From Bacillota bacterium (GTDB taxonomy: Bacteria; Bacillota; UBA994; UBA5500): a stretch of DNA of 64,000 bases. Location of the stretch: positions 26,780-90,779 of the forward strand of contig JAEZJZ010000064.1 of the NCBI GenBank assembly GCA_023436245.1, written 5' to 3'. Position 1 is the first letter of the stretch; every line of letters starts with the position of its first letter. The position numbers and the translations under genes are program-made. The notes under the pieces are model-generated. The model was not told the DNA's origin and ran no database searches. It saw only the letters and a list, made by a program, of their open reading frames with translations. Shown here piece by piece: positions 36,950 to 45,888 of this stretch.

Positions 36950-39664
36950 TCAATTTGTGCGGCCGCGGCGCAGGAACAGACGGCGAACTTCGATCATGAT
37001 GGTGGGGAAACCTGCACAGGTGAGCAGGAAAGCCCACTGCTGCCAGGAGAGAACAACCGTATCGAAAAGAATGCGGGCAGTCGGCAGATAGACCACGGCC
37101 AGGAACATCAGGGTGGAGATGCCCACGGCCAGCACCAGGAAGCGATTGCTGAACAGCCCTTTCTCCCGGATGGAGAGCGATTCGGACCGACAATCGAAGA
37201 CGTGGAACAGCTGGCAGAAGACCAGCGTAGCGAAGGCCATGGTGCGCGCCAACTGCAGATTGCCCGTGGCGCGCAGGCTGAGCGCGAAGACACCGCTGGT
37301 GGTGATGCCGATTAGCACACCCCGGGTGAGGATCTTGCGGGCCAGACCGCGAGCGAAGACGCCCTCCGTCTTCGGGCGAGGCTGCCGCCGCATCAGGTCG
37401 CTGTCGCCGGCTTCCACGCCGAGCGCCATCGCCGGCAGACCGTCGGTGACCAGGTTGACCCAGAGAATTTGCAGCGGTCGGAGCGGCAGCGGCAGACCGA
37501 GCAACATGGTCAGAAAGACGGTGAGCAGTTCACCCACGTTGCAGGCCAGTAGGTAGCGGATGAACTTACGGATGTTGTCGTAGATGGCGCGGCCTTCCCG
37601 CACGGCAGAGATGATGGTGGCGAAGTTGTCGTCGCGGAGCACCAGGGCGGATGCTTCCTTGGCCACATCCGTGCCCGTCTGCCCCATGGCCACCCCGATG
37701 TCGGACTCCATCAGCGCCGGGGCATCGTTGATGCCATCTCCGGTCATGGCCACAACGTGGCCTGCCTGCTTCAGCAACCTGACTATCTCCAGCTTATGAT
37801 GCGGCGAAACCCGGGCAAAGACGCGCCCCCGCCGCACCACCTCTGCCAGCTCCCGTTCGGAGAAGCGATCCAGGTCCTCGCCGGTGACCACCTGATCGGC
37901 GTTGCCGATCAGCCCGAGCTCGCAGGCGATCGCCCTGGCCGTACGGGCGTGGTCGCCAGTGATCATCACGGTGCGGATACCGGCAGCCTGACAAGTGCAG
38001 AGCGCAGCTTTCACTTCCGGTCGCGGCGGATCGATCATCCCGCAGAGGCCGACCAGGATCAAATCCTGCTCTATGTCATCCTCGCGCTGGCCAGAGGCCT
38101 GCGAGTTTGCTCGGTAGGCCAGGGCCAGAACGCGCAGTGCCTGGTCGCCCATGCGCTCGACCGCAGCCAGCACGGCATCTCGCATGGCCTGCGTCATCCG
38201 TTTCGTCTCTTGACCCAGCTGATAATGAGTGCATCGGTCGATCAATACATCTGGAGCACCTTTGCTGCAGATGAAGGACTCCTTGCCGCGGCTGGCCAAC
38301 ACAGTCATGCGCTTGCGCACGGAATCGAAGGGGATCTCATCCTGCAACTGCCAACGTTGCAGCAGGTGCTCACGGGTGAGGCCGGCCTTGGCGGCCAGGC
38401 TGACCAAGGCCGCTTCCGTGGGATCGCCCTTGGCGGTGTATCTGGTGGTTTGTCTGCCCTTCCCGCTACTCTCTTCGGCCGGCCGAATGTCCGAGTTGTT
38501 GCAAAGCAGACCAATAGTCAGTAGCCACTCCAGCTCCCGCTCCTGCAGGGGTCGAATCACCGCATTGTTCCGCCGAAACTCCCCGGTTGGTTCGTAGCCA
38601 TCGCCGCTCACTGCCACCTGGCCGCTGGGCAGCCAGAGGGCGCGCACGGTCATCTCGTTCTTGGTCAGGGTTCCGGTCTTGTCGGAGCAGATCACGGTGG
38701 AGCAACCCAGCGTCTCCACTGCTGGCAGTTTGCGCACGATGGCGTTGACCCGAATCATGCGCTGCACGCCTATGGCCAGGGCGATGGTGACGATGGCCGG
38801 CAATCCTTCCGGAATGGCTGCCACGGCCAGGCTGACACCAGCCAGGAACATAGTGGTGGGAGCTTCTCCGCGCAGTACGCCCAGCGCGACCACCGCTGCA
38901 CAGATGGCCAAACAGGCCCAGACGATATAGCGTCCCAGTTGTTCCAGACGAAGCTGTAAGGGTGTCTGTTCGCGCTCCGCCTCCTGCAGCAGGGCTGCGA
39001 TCCGGCCCACTTCAGTCTCCATGCCGGTGGCTACCACCAGAGCTTGCCCATGGCCACGGGTGACCAGGGTGCCAGCATAGAGCATACTGGTGCGGTCACC
39101 GAGCAGAGTGCGCTCCTCCACCGGGTCGCTGCCCTTGCGTACCGGCAACGATTCGCCAGTGAGGGCCGCTTCCTCCACCTCCAGGGCGGTTGCTGACATG
39201 ACGCGCAAATCGGCCGGGATGCGCACCCCGGCTTCCAGCATAACCACATCACCCGGCACCAGATGACGCACATCGATCGTCTGCTCGCGGCCGTTGCGAA
39301 CTACCGCAATCTCGGGCGAGGTCAGCTCCCTTAGCGCGGCCAGGGCCTGTTCCGCGCGGTATTCCTGGACCAAGCCGAGGATGGCGTTGACGAAGACGAT
39401 GGCGATGATAGTCAACGCGTCGGCATATTCACCCATCATGCCGGAGATAAGGGTGGCCACCAACAACACGCCAATCATGAAGTCCTTGAACTGATCGATG
39501 AACAGCCCCCACAGCGATCGGCCCTTGACCTGATCCAATTGGTTCAAGCCGACCTGCTGCAAGCGGTGCTCCGCCTCCCGCTGATCCAGCCCAACGGACC
39601 TGCTCGCAAGCAGGCCCAAGCAATCTTCTCGGCTGACGCTGTGCCAGTTTGCCATCACACGCAA
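36950..39664 (-). CDS. yloB: P-type Ca2+-transporting ATPase
   Basis: 904-residue SERCA-like P2A ATPase that expels cytosolic Ca2+ (YloB is linked to spore Ca2+ resistance in Bacillus). It has a cation-ATPase N domain, the TGES phosphatase motif (ALTGESLP), PEGLP in helix M4, the phosphorylation site CSDKTGTLTKNE, KGDPTEAAL nucleotide-binding, TGDHARTARAIA, TGDGINDAPAL, and the M6 motif NLVTDGLPA. TTG 39664 has GGAGAGGTG six bases before it; ATG 39655 is possible, and the longer frame (to 39862) lacks support. In B. subtilis yloB adjoins yloC; here the island separates them. Confidence 0.92.
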   Translation of the reverse strand: MRVMANWHSVSREDCLGLLASRSVGLDQREAEHRLQQVGLNQLDQVKGRSLWGLFIDQFKDFMIGVLLVATLISGMMGEYADALTIIAIVFVNAILGLVQEYRAEQALAALRELTSPEIAVVRNGREQTIDVRHLVPGDVVMLEAGVRIPADLRVMSATALEVEEAALTGESLPVRKGSDPVEERTLLGDRTSMLYAGTLVTRGHGQALVVATGMETEVGRIAALLQEAEREQTPLQLRLEQLGRYIVWACLAICAAVVALGVLRGEAPTTMFLAGVSLAVAAIPEGLPAIVTIALAIGVQRMIRVNAIVRKLPAVETLGCSTVICSDKTGTLTKNEMTVRALWLPSGQVAVSGDGYEPTGEFRRNNAVIRPLQERELEWLLTIGLLCNNSDIRPAEESSGKGRQTTRYTAKGDPTEAALVSLAAKAGLTREHLLQRWQLQDEIPFDSVRKRMTVLASRGKESFICSKGAPDVLIDRCTHYQLGQETKRMTQAMRDAVLAAVERMGDQALRVLALAYRANSQASGQREDDIEQDLILVGLCGMIDPPRPEVKAALCTCQAAGIRTVMITGDHARTARAIACELGLIGNADQVVTGEDLDRFSERELAEVVRRGRVFARVSPHHKLEIVRLLKQAGHVVAMTGDGINDAPALMESDIGVAMGQTGTDVAKEASALVLRDDNFATIISAVREGRAIYDNIRKFIRYLLACNVGELLTVFLTMLLGLPLPLRPLQILWVNLVTDGLPAMALGVEAGDSDLMRRQPRPKTEGVFARGLARKILTRGVLIGITTSGVFALSLRATGNLQLARTMAFATLVFCQLFHVFDCRSESLSIREKGLFSNRFLVLAVGISTLMFLAVVYLPTARILFDTVVLSWQQWAFLLTCAGFPTIMIEVRRLFLRRGRTN

Positions 39665-39789
39665 ATCGCTCACCTCTCCTTGACGCTGCATAGCTTGTTT
39701 AGCCCCAATGCTCACTCTCAAGATATTCGGGGGTTTGGGACAACATGCCAGAGGCGTGGACGCTTTGGGCAGAGCGAAAGCCAGCCGGA

Positions 39790-40293
39790 CTAAGCCGGCT
39801 GGCCTGCTATTGATGTCAACTGCTTTTCCATGATGTAGCTCTTGTAGGTCTTTCCTTCCCACTGCACTTCCCGGATCACCTGGTAACCGGCCTTGCGATA
39901 CATCCCCACCAGATGGACTGCCGGAGCCGCCGTGTCCAGTTGCAGCGCAGCCAGCCCGAGCTCCTCGGCCCGGCGCTCCGCCAGTTGCAGCAGGCGAGCG
40001 CCGATTCCTTGACGCTGCTGCGTCGGCGCCACCGCAAATTGGGTGATGTAGAGCACCTGCCGTTCTGACTGCTGCTCGATGTGCAACGAAATCGTGCCGA
40101 CGAGTTCTTGCTCGATACAGAAGAGGTAAACCTCCCTGCCCTCCATCCGCCTGCGCGTCACCTGCTCATCCTGATAAGTGCCAGTGAAGTTCAATCCCAT
40201 GTCAGCCAACTGGCGGTAGGCCGCATTCACCAGCAACCGCAGCGCCGGGACATCTGCCTCACCGGCCAGGCGCACCTGATAGTCCAGTTGCAT
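39790..40293 (-). CDS. GNAT-family N-acetyltransferase
   Basis: 167 residues. The acetyl-CoA-binding core is clear: VLYITQFAVAPTQQRQGIGARLLQLAERRA (Q/RxxGxG/A loop) with the C-terminal LGMYRKAGYQVIRE-like motif (LVGMYRKAGYQVI). The substrate is unknown. ATG 40293 has GGAGGTG upstream. It is located 125 bp upstream of yloB on the same strand. Confidence 0.85.
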   Translation of the reverse strand: MQLDYQVRLAGEADVPALRLLVNAAYRQLADMGLNFTGTYQDEQVTRRRMEGREVYLFCIEQELVGTISLHIEQQSERQVLYITQFAVAPTQQRQGIGARLLQLAERRAEELGLAALQLDTAAPAVHLVGMYRKAGYQVIREVQWEGKTYKSYIMEKQLTSIAGQPA

Positions 40294-40415
40294 TCCTCTC
40301 ACCTCCGCTAACCTGTTCTCACTTATGGAAACCGAATCAGACGTCAAGCTGCGCGTGTTCATTCGGCGTGCGATGATCAGAGCCTGACTGAGCGCGCGAA
40401 CTGCTCAGGAAAAGA

Positions 40416-41273
40416 CTAACGGACCTGACTGTCACTGGGATAGTCTTCCCTGGCGTACTGCCGGATGATGAACTGCATGGGCGTATCCAGTGCGGTGCAG
40501 GCCGTCACCCGCTGCCTGGCGACTGCGTCGATGTTCCAATAATACGGCGTCATCGCCAGCAAGCTGCTGATGGCGCTGCTATCCCCTAGGTGCAACTCGC
40601 GCTCCACCGTCTGCTCCCCCAGCAGACGAAAGCCGGGCAGTGAAGAATCGTCGACTTCATTTGGCCCGGTCTGCCGATAGATCAACCGCTTCAAACCCTG
40701 CAGATGCAGAGGTCCGGGGATGACGGTGAGATAGCAGCCACCGGGGCGCAGCACTCGCCGCATCTCGGCCGGGTCACCAGGCGCCATCACCTTCAGCACC
40801 ACATCCACCGATTCCGTGATCACAGGGAGATGAAAGGTACTGGCCACGGCCACCTGCAGGTCATTGCCCTGTTTAGCCGCTCGCTGAACGGCAGCACGAG
40901 AGATATCCACGCCGAGGCAGGTTACATTCGTCGGAGGTAGGCCGGCCAAGAGCGCCGACTGCAGCCGCCGCAGGAAGTAGCCCTCGCCGCACCCGGCGTC
41001 GAGTACGGTGTAGCTCGGCAGACCGAGGGAGAGCACTTGCCCATTCAGGGCATCACTCAGCGCCTGGTAATGGCCCTGGCCTAAGAACTCGCTGCGGCTT
41101 CGCACCATCTCGGCGTTGTCTCCCGGATCCCTCGAGCCTTTCTGCTGAGGAAGCAGCAGGTTGACGTAACCGCTGCGGGCCAGGTCGAAGCTATGATGCG
41201 CGGAACAAGCGAGGCTGCGATCCCGTCGCTCCAAGGGAGCTCCGCAGACCGGGCAGATCCAGACAGGGCGCAT
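40416..41273 (-). CDS. rlmA: 23S rRNA (guanine) methyltransferase RlmA
   Basis: 285 residues. An N-terminal zinc site (ICPVC...LACSAHHSFDLARSGYVNLL) followed by a SAM methyltransferase domain (VLDAGCGEGYFLRRL, then LKVMAPGDPAEMRRVLRPGG) is diagnostic of RlmA, which methylates G745/G748 in 23S rRNA helix 35. ATG 41273 is preceded by GGAGGTG; the upstream ATG (41309) is less suitable. Divergent from the ABC-F gene. Confidence 0.9.
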   Translation of the reverse strand: MRPVWICPVCGAPLERRDRSLACSAHHSFDLARSGYVNLLLPQQKGSRDPGDNAEMVRSRSEFLGQGHYQALSDALNGQVLSLGLPSYTVLDAGCGEGYFLRRLQSALLAGLPPTNVTCLGVDISRAAVQRAAKQGNDLQVAVASTFHLPVITESVDVVLKVMAPGDPAEMRRVLRPGGCYLTVIPGPLHLQGLKRLIYRQTGPNEVDDSSLPGFRLLGEQTVERELHLGDSSAISSLLAMTPYYWNIDAVARQRVTACTALDTPMQFIIRQYAREDYPSDSQVR

Positions 41274-41343
41274 GCCACACACCTCCTGTTGACATAATTC
41301 TGAGTTCACAAACGAGGTTTACCCCAAAATCGCTCAACTGCTA

Positions 41344-41352
41344 TGGTATAAT
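41344..41352 (+). promoter_or_regulatory. extended -10 promoter of the ABC-F gene
   Basis: TGGTATAAT: a perfect TATAAT at 41347-41352 with a TGn extension. No clear -35 at the right distance. It lies 35 bp upstream of the start codon. Confidence 0.6.
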
Positions 41353-41387
41353 GTCGCGGTGACGTAAACAACACTGGAGGAACCGAA

Positions 41388-42977
41388 ATGCTAAACATCA
41401 GCAATGTCAGCCTGTTCTTCGGCGAGCGCAAGCTGTTCTCCGACGTGAATATCAAGTTCACTCCTGGCAACTGCTACGGCGTAATCGGCGCCAACGGCGC
41501 CGGCAAGAGCACCTTCCTGAGGATTCTCTCGGGAGAAATGGAGCCGAGTTCCGGTGAGGTGAGCATCCCAGACGGCGTGCGCATGTCCGTGTTGAAGCAG
41601 GATCACTTCCAATACGATCAGCATCAAGTGCTGGAGACGGTGATCATGGGGAATGCGCGCATCCACGAGATCATGGCCGAAAAGGACGCTATTTACGCCA
41701 AGGCGGAGATGACGGACGAGGAAGGTATGCGCGCGGCGGAGTTGGAGGCCGAGTTCGCCGAGATTGGCGGCTGGGAAGCCGAGTCCGATGCATCCTCGCT
41801 GTTGCAGGGCCTCGGCATTGGCACCGAACTGCATGATCTGAAGATGGCTGAGCTGCAGGGCGCTGAAAAGGTGAAAGTGCTGCTGGCGCAGGCTTTGTTT
41901 GGACGTCCCGGCATTCTGCTGCTGGACGAGCCGACCAACAACCTGGACATCAAGTCGATCCGCTGGCTGGAGAACTTCCTGGGCGACTTCGAGGGCACAG
42001 TGATTGTGGTCTCCCATGATCGCCACTTCCTGAACCGGGTTTGCACCCATATGGCTGACGTGGACTTCGGCAAGATCAAGCTCTATGTCGGCAACTACGA
42101 TTTCTGGTACGAGTCCAGCCAGTTGGCCATGCAGATGCTGAAGGATGAAACCAAGCGCAAGGAAGAGAAGGCGAAGCAACTGCAGGAGTTCATCGCCCGT
42201 TTCAGCGCCAACGCTTCCAAGTCCAAGCAGGCTACCTCCCGCAAGAAGCTGCTGGAGAAGCTGACCATCGATGACATCGAGCCGTCGAACCGCCGCTACC
42301 CCTATATCGCCTTCAAGCCGGAGCGCGAACCCGGCAACGACATCCTGTTCGTGAACGGCCTCAGCAAAACGGTCGATGGGCGGAAGGTGCTGGACAACGT
42401 CAGCTTCACCGTGGCCAAAGGCGACAAGATAGCCTTCATCGGCGACGATGAGATCGTGAACACCACTCTGCTTCAGATCCTCGCGGGCGAGTTGCAGCCA
42501 GACAGCGGAGATTTCCGCTTCGGCGTGACCATCACCAAGAGTTACTTCCCCAAGGATAACTCACCCTACTTCAACCAGGTGGAACTGAACCTGATTGAAT
42601 GGCTGCGGCAGTACTCGGCCGACCAGACCGAGACTTTCCTACGCGGGTTGCTGGGGCGCATGCTCTTTTCCGGCGATGAGGCCCTGAAGGAACTGCGCGT
42701 GCTCTCCGGCGGCGAGCGGGTACGCTGCATGCTCTCGCGGATGATGCTCTCCAGCGCCAACCTGCTGCTGCTGGATCAGCCGACCAACCATCTGGATCTC
42801 GAGGCGATCACTTCCTTGAACAACGGTCTGCGTGACTTCAAGAGCAACGTGCTCTTCACCTCGCACGACCATCAGTTCATCCAGACAATCGCCAACCGAA
42901 TCATCAACATCACCCCAAGCGGCGTGGTCGACCTGCGCTGCACCTACGACGAGTATCTGGAACGGATAGGCATCTGA
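41388..42977 (+). CDS. ABC-F family ATP-binding protein
   Basis: 529-residue soluble tandem-ABC ATPase without membrane domains, of the ABC-F type that acts on ribosomes. NBD1: Walker A GANGAGKSTFL (about 35-45), signature and Walker B LLLDEPTNNLDI. A linker with KQLQEFIARFSANASKSKQA follows. NBD2 has signature LSGGERVRC and Walker B LLLDQPTNHLDL, but its Walker A is degenerate (FIGDDEIVNTTLL, no Gly-Lys-Ser/Thr). Closest in appearance to the YkpA/YbiT branch. GGAGG is seven bases before the ATG. Confidence 0.9.
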   Translation: MLNISNVSLFFGERKLFSDVNIKFTPGNCYGVIGANGAGKSTFLRILSGEMEPSSGEVSIPDGVRMSVLKQDHFQYDQHQVLETVIMGNARIHEIMAEKDAIYAKAEMTDEEGMRAAELEAEFAEIGGWEAESDASSLLQGLGIGTELHDLKMAELQGAEKVKVLLAQALFGRPGILLLDEPTNNLDIKSIRWLENFLGDFEGTVIVVSHDRHFLNRVCTHMADVDFGKIKLYVGNYDFWYESSQLAMQMLKDETKRKEEKAKQLQEFIARFSANASKSKQATSRKKLLEKLTIDDIEPSNRRYPYIAFKPEREPGNDILFVNGLSKTVDGRKVLDNVSFTVAKGDKIAFIGDDEIVNTTLLQILAGELQPDSGDFRFGVTITKSYFPKDNSPYFNQVELNLIEWLRQYSADQTETFLRGLLGRMLFSGDEALKELRVLSGGERVRCMLSRMMLSSANLLLLDQPTNHLDLEAITSLNNGLRDFKSNVLFTSHDHQFIQTIANRIINITPSGVVDLRCTYDEYLERIGI

Positions 42978-43045
42978 GTCAGAAGGGACGGACCTTTTTG
43001 ACTCAGGCTCGGAGTCAGAAGGGACGGACCTTTTTGACTCAGGCT
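42976..43045. repeat. tandem pair of 34-bp palindromic repeats
   Basis: Two identical units (42976-43009, 43012-43045; period 36), each running GAGTCAGAAGGGACGGACC then TTTTTGACTCAGGCT. The ends GAGTCA/TGACTC and GG/CC form a hairpin. The first unit overlaps the ABC-F stop codon. A partial third copy lies at 63099-63120. Confidence 0.85.
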
Positions 43046-43089
43046 TATCTGGCGCATCACTCAAGTGGGAGACATTCCCTCACCTCGCA

Positions 43090-43119
43090 TTGATTGCTGT
43101 CGTTCGAACCCGCTATACT
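43090..43119 (+). promoter_or_regulatory. sigma-A-like promoter of rqcH
   Basis: TTGATT (43090-43095), 18-bp spacer, TATACT (43114-43119), 40 bp upstream of the rqcH start. Confidence 0.5.
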
Positions 43120-43158
43120 GAAGATAACTGTAAGCAACTGATAAAGGTGGTGCTGAAC

Positions 43159-44892
43159 TTGGCCTATGATGGTTTGACGATGGCGGGCATCACCCATGAG
43201 CTCAGCTCCTGGGTGGAGGCACGCGTGGAGAAGATATACCAGCCAGCGGCTGCGGTGCTGCTCATCTCACTGCACCACGCGCAGCAAGGGCGGGCCAAGT
43301 TGCTCATTTCGGCCGATGCCACTGGGCCGCGTCTGCACCTGACGGAGGGCAAATGGAGCAACCCGGCCGCTCCACCCATGTTCTGCATGCTGTTGCGCAA
43401 GCACTTGGAGGGCAGCCGCCTAATCGCAGTTGAGCAATGCGGACTTGAACGTATCATCACTCTCAGCCTGAGCGGCAGGGACGATTTGGGGAACACGGTC
43501 ACCTACCGCCTGATCGCGGAAATCATGGGGCGACACAGCAATATCCTCTTGGTCAGCCAAGAGGATAAGATCCTGGATTCGATCGTACGAGTGCCGCCGG
43601 CGATGAGCAGTGTGCGCATGATTCTTCCAGGCCTCACCTACTCTTATCCGCTGCATCAGGACCGCCTGGATACGCTGGAGGTGCAATCGGCCGAGCAACT
43701 GGCTGCCGCCCTACAACCAGAAGCGGCAATCGGCCTGAGCAAAGCGCTGGTGGCCAAGCTGACCGGCATCAGCCCTCAACTGGCAACTGAACTGCTGCAC
43801 CGGGCAAACATGGAAGCAAGACAGGCGGTGGCAGAAACAGATGCAGGCCAGTGGAACAGGCTCTACAGTCAGCTGCAGAGTTTGCAGGCTATGGTGCGGG
43901 AAAGCGCCTTTCACCCTTCCCTCAGCGGAAAGCACTTTGCGGCATTGCCGCTAACTCACCTGCCGGCAGAACCTTGGACCGGTACGGTGAACGAGCTGGT
44001 CGATCACGTCTTCACTGAGACGCGTCATGCGGCCGCCATTCAGAAGCAGAAACAGCGGCTCTCAGCAGTCGCCCGGCAGTTGCTGCAGAAGGATCGGCGC
44101 AAGGAAGCCAATCAGGCGGAGGAACTGGCGGCCATGCAGCAGGACCTGGAGCTTCGCCGCAAAGGCGAACTGATTATCTCCTCCCTGCACCTGATTGCGC
44201 CCAAGGCCGAGTCGGCCCGGGTGATCGATTATTACGATCCGGAGATGCCGGAGGTGGAGGTCTCCCTCAACCCGCAACTGAACGGCACCCAGAACGCCCA
44301 GCGCTACTTCAAACGCTACGAGCGGGCCAGGCACGGCATCCCGATTGTGGAGAAGAACCTGGCTGCCACGCGGGCGGAAATCGCCTATTTGGACTCGCTG
44401 TTGGACAGCATCGACCGCGCCGATCAGACAGCCCTACTCACCGAGATCGAGCAGGAGATGCGCCAGAGCGGGCTACTACCACAGCCGCCGAAGGGCAAGG
44501 CCCCGGCAGCCAATCCGAGTGAACCACTGCGCTTCACCTCCCCAGATGGCGCGGAGATCCTAGTCGGTCGCAACAACCTGCAGAACGAGCGGCTGACCAA
44601 GAGCGCCTCGCCCGACGACTGGTGGCTGCATACCAAGGATATCCCCGGCTCGCATGTGCTGATCAAGGGGGCGGGCTCCGCCATCAGCCCTGCCACCCTG
44701 GAGTTGGCTGCAGGCCTCGCTGCCTACTTCAGCAAGGCTCGTCAGTCGAGCAAGGTGCCGGTGGACTACACCCTGCGCAAGCACGTGAAGAAGCCCTCTG
44801 GCTCTCCTCCCGGCTTCGTGATCTACACCGACCAGCAGACGGTGCTGATTGAGCCAAGGGCGCCGGAGGGGCAGGAGCCGGCTAAAGAATAG
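43159..44892 (+). CDS. rqcH: ribosome quality-control protein RqcH (NFACT family)
   Basis: 577 residues; in Bacillus the protein (YloA) binds obstructed 50S subunits and adds poly-alanine tails marking stalled chains for degradation. The NFACT-N domain opens YDGLTMAGITHELSSWVEAR-VEKIYQP, followed by helix-hairpin-helix and coiled-coil regions (about 250-400), and an NFACT-R domain with VGRNNLQNERLTKSASPDDW, WLHTKDIPGSHVLI and KVPVDYTLRKHVKKPSG (the D-R and K motifs). The start is TTG 43159, with AAGGTGG seven bases upstream. Once annotated as fibronectin-binding protein. Confidence 0.93.
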   Translation: MAYDGLTMAGITHELSSWVEARVEKIYQPAAAVLLISLHHAQQGRAKLLISADATGPRLHLTEGKWSNPAAPPMFCMLLRKHLEGSRLIAVEQCGLERIITLSLSGRDDLGNTVTYRLIAEIMGRHSNILLVSQEDKILDSIVRVPPAMSSVRMILPGLTYSYPLHQDRLDTLEVQSAEQLAAALQPEAAIGLSKALVAKLTGISPQLATELLHRANMEARQAVAETDAGQWNRLYSQLQSLQAMVRESAFHPSLSGKHFAALPLTHLPAEPWTGTVNELVDHVFTETRHAAAIQKQKQRLSAVARQLLQKDRRKEANQAEELAAMQQDLELRRKGELIISSLHLIAPKAESARVIDYYDPEMPEVEVSLNPQLNGTQNAQRYFKRYERARHGIPIVEKNLAATRAEIAYLDSLLDSIDRADQTALLTEIEQEMRQSGLLPQPPKGKAPAANPSEPLRFTSPDGAEILVGRNNLQNERLTKSASPDDWWLHTKDIPGSHVLIKGAGSAISPATLELAAGLAAYFSKARQSSKVPVDYTLRKHVKKPSGSPPGFVIYTDQQTVLIEPRAPEGQEPAKE

Positions 44893-44902
44893 GGAATGGG
44901 CA

Positions 44903-44937
44903 AACCGCCGCCGGCATCTGATGTCGGCGGCGGTTTC
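44903..44937 (+). terminator. terminator of rqcH
   Basis: 14-bp arms AACCGCCGCCGGCA/TGTCGGCGGCGGTT with one mismatch, then TCTTG. It starts 10 bp after the stop codon. The T-run is short. Confidence 0.7.
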
Positions 44938-45009
44938 TTGTGCGCGATCATCTGCGTGAAGCGGCAGCCGCTGGAATGGCCACTATTGGCTGCAATCTGG
45001 CGGGTACCG

Positions 45010-45072
45010 GCATGCAAGAGCGTTTGAGAGCCGCCTTCTTCCCGCCGTAGCTCCAGCAAGCATGCTGCGGGA
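45010..45072. repeat. dispersed intergenic repeat, copy B
   Basis: Partner of 8838-8900: GCATGCAAGAGCGTTTG..., CCGCCGTAG and the palindrome GCAAGCATGCTGCGG. Directly after it lies another hairpin (CTCGGCA/TGCCGAG, about 45084-45104). Confidence 0.55.
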
Positions 45073-45173
45073 CACGACTCGGCACGGCATGCCGAGCCGC
45101 TACGAAGGAGCAACTTGGACAGCCTCGCATGTAGGTTCTCTTGATCATCGAAGCTGCCGAAATCCTTGGAGCG

Positions 45174-45488
45174 TTAGGCCTGCGGCGCAGGGGCCTTGAC
45201 CACGATCAATTCCAAGGTATCGGGGTGCAGATTTTGCACCCTCATCTTGGTTCTGACCGGAATCTTGAGCACATGCCCGGCAGCATAAGTATGTGTCTCC
45301 TGTTCATCCAGACCAATAGACAGCGTACCGCGCACCACTGTCATGTAGACATTGGAATTGGCATGGTGCTCGGGCAACCCCTTGCCCTGTTCAAATTGCA
45401 TGTGGATATAGTGCACATTCTCATCCAGAATCAGACGATTGACGGCGGTGACATTCCCAACGTTTAGCTGGAATACCTGTTCGACCAA
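45174..45488 (-). CDS. cupin-domain protein
   Basis: A 104-residue single-domain cupin. Motif 1 is HYIHMQFEQGKGLPEHHANS (metal-type His residues in PEHH) and motif 2 GHVLKIPVRTKMRVQN. The binding partner or substrate is unknown; small cupins of this kind may sense or bind small metabolites. Start TTG 45488 with GGGAGG upstream. Isolated gene between rqcH and the pyr operon, with a 400-bp gap before pyrD. Confidence 0.75.
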   Translation of the reverse strand: MVEQVFQLNVGNVTAVNRLILDENVHYIHMQFEQGKGLPEHHANSNVYMTVVRGTLSIGLDEQETHTYAAGHVLKIPVRTKMRVQNLHPDTLELIVVKAPAPQA

Positions 45489-45803
45489 CTGAGCGGCCTC
45501 CCTTCAACTTCTATGGCTAGTATATCCAGTTAACCACGCAGGATCCGTGATCTAGATCACTCACCGCCATGGTATGGCCTGCTCACAGAAGCAACCTGCA
45601 GATCACCTGAGCGCAACATCCTTGTCTGTACAGTCTACAGCCCATATCAGCTTGATCATCGTTCGAATTTCGCGCCAGAAGCTACCAGCGATACGCAGCG
45701 GATTGCGACCACAAGAAATCTGCGGAACTAACGGGGTCTTCACTGGAGAAGACGTCAACTGCTGTCGAACATTTCCCGGGCAATGACGTTATCTGTCGGT
45801 TGC
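45489..45803. other. intergenic DNA, no gene recognised
   Basis: Only short unsupported frames occur here; no ribosome site plus recognised family was found. Confidence 0.5.
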
Positions 45804-45854
45804 CAAAAAGAAGGCGCGAGTTGGAACGGGTGACTCCTCCGTTCCGACTCGCGC
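45804..45854 (-). terminator. terminator of the pyr operon
   Basis: 16-bp arms GCGCGAGTCGGAACGG/CCGTTCCAACTCGCGC with one mismatch; minus-strand tail CTTCTTTTTGG. It is 34 bp after pyrD. Confidence 0.85.
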
Positions 45855-45888
45855 GAGGCCGAGCGCTGGATCCGTCCCGCTGACCCGA

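Noticed and set aside
43103..43119. GTTCGAACCC run resembling a tRNA T-loop
   Set aside because: No acceptor stem, anticodon arm or CCA context; it lies in the rqcH promoter.
45574..45786. 70-residue plus-strand ORF
   Set aside because: No ribosome binding site, no recognisable domain.
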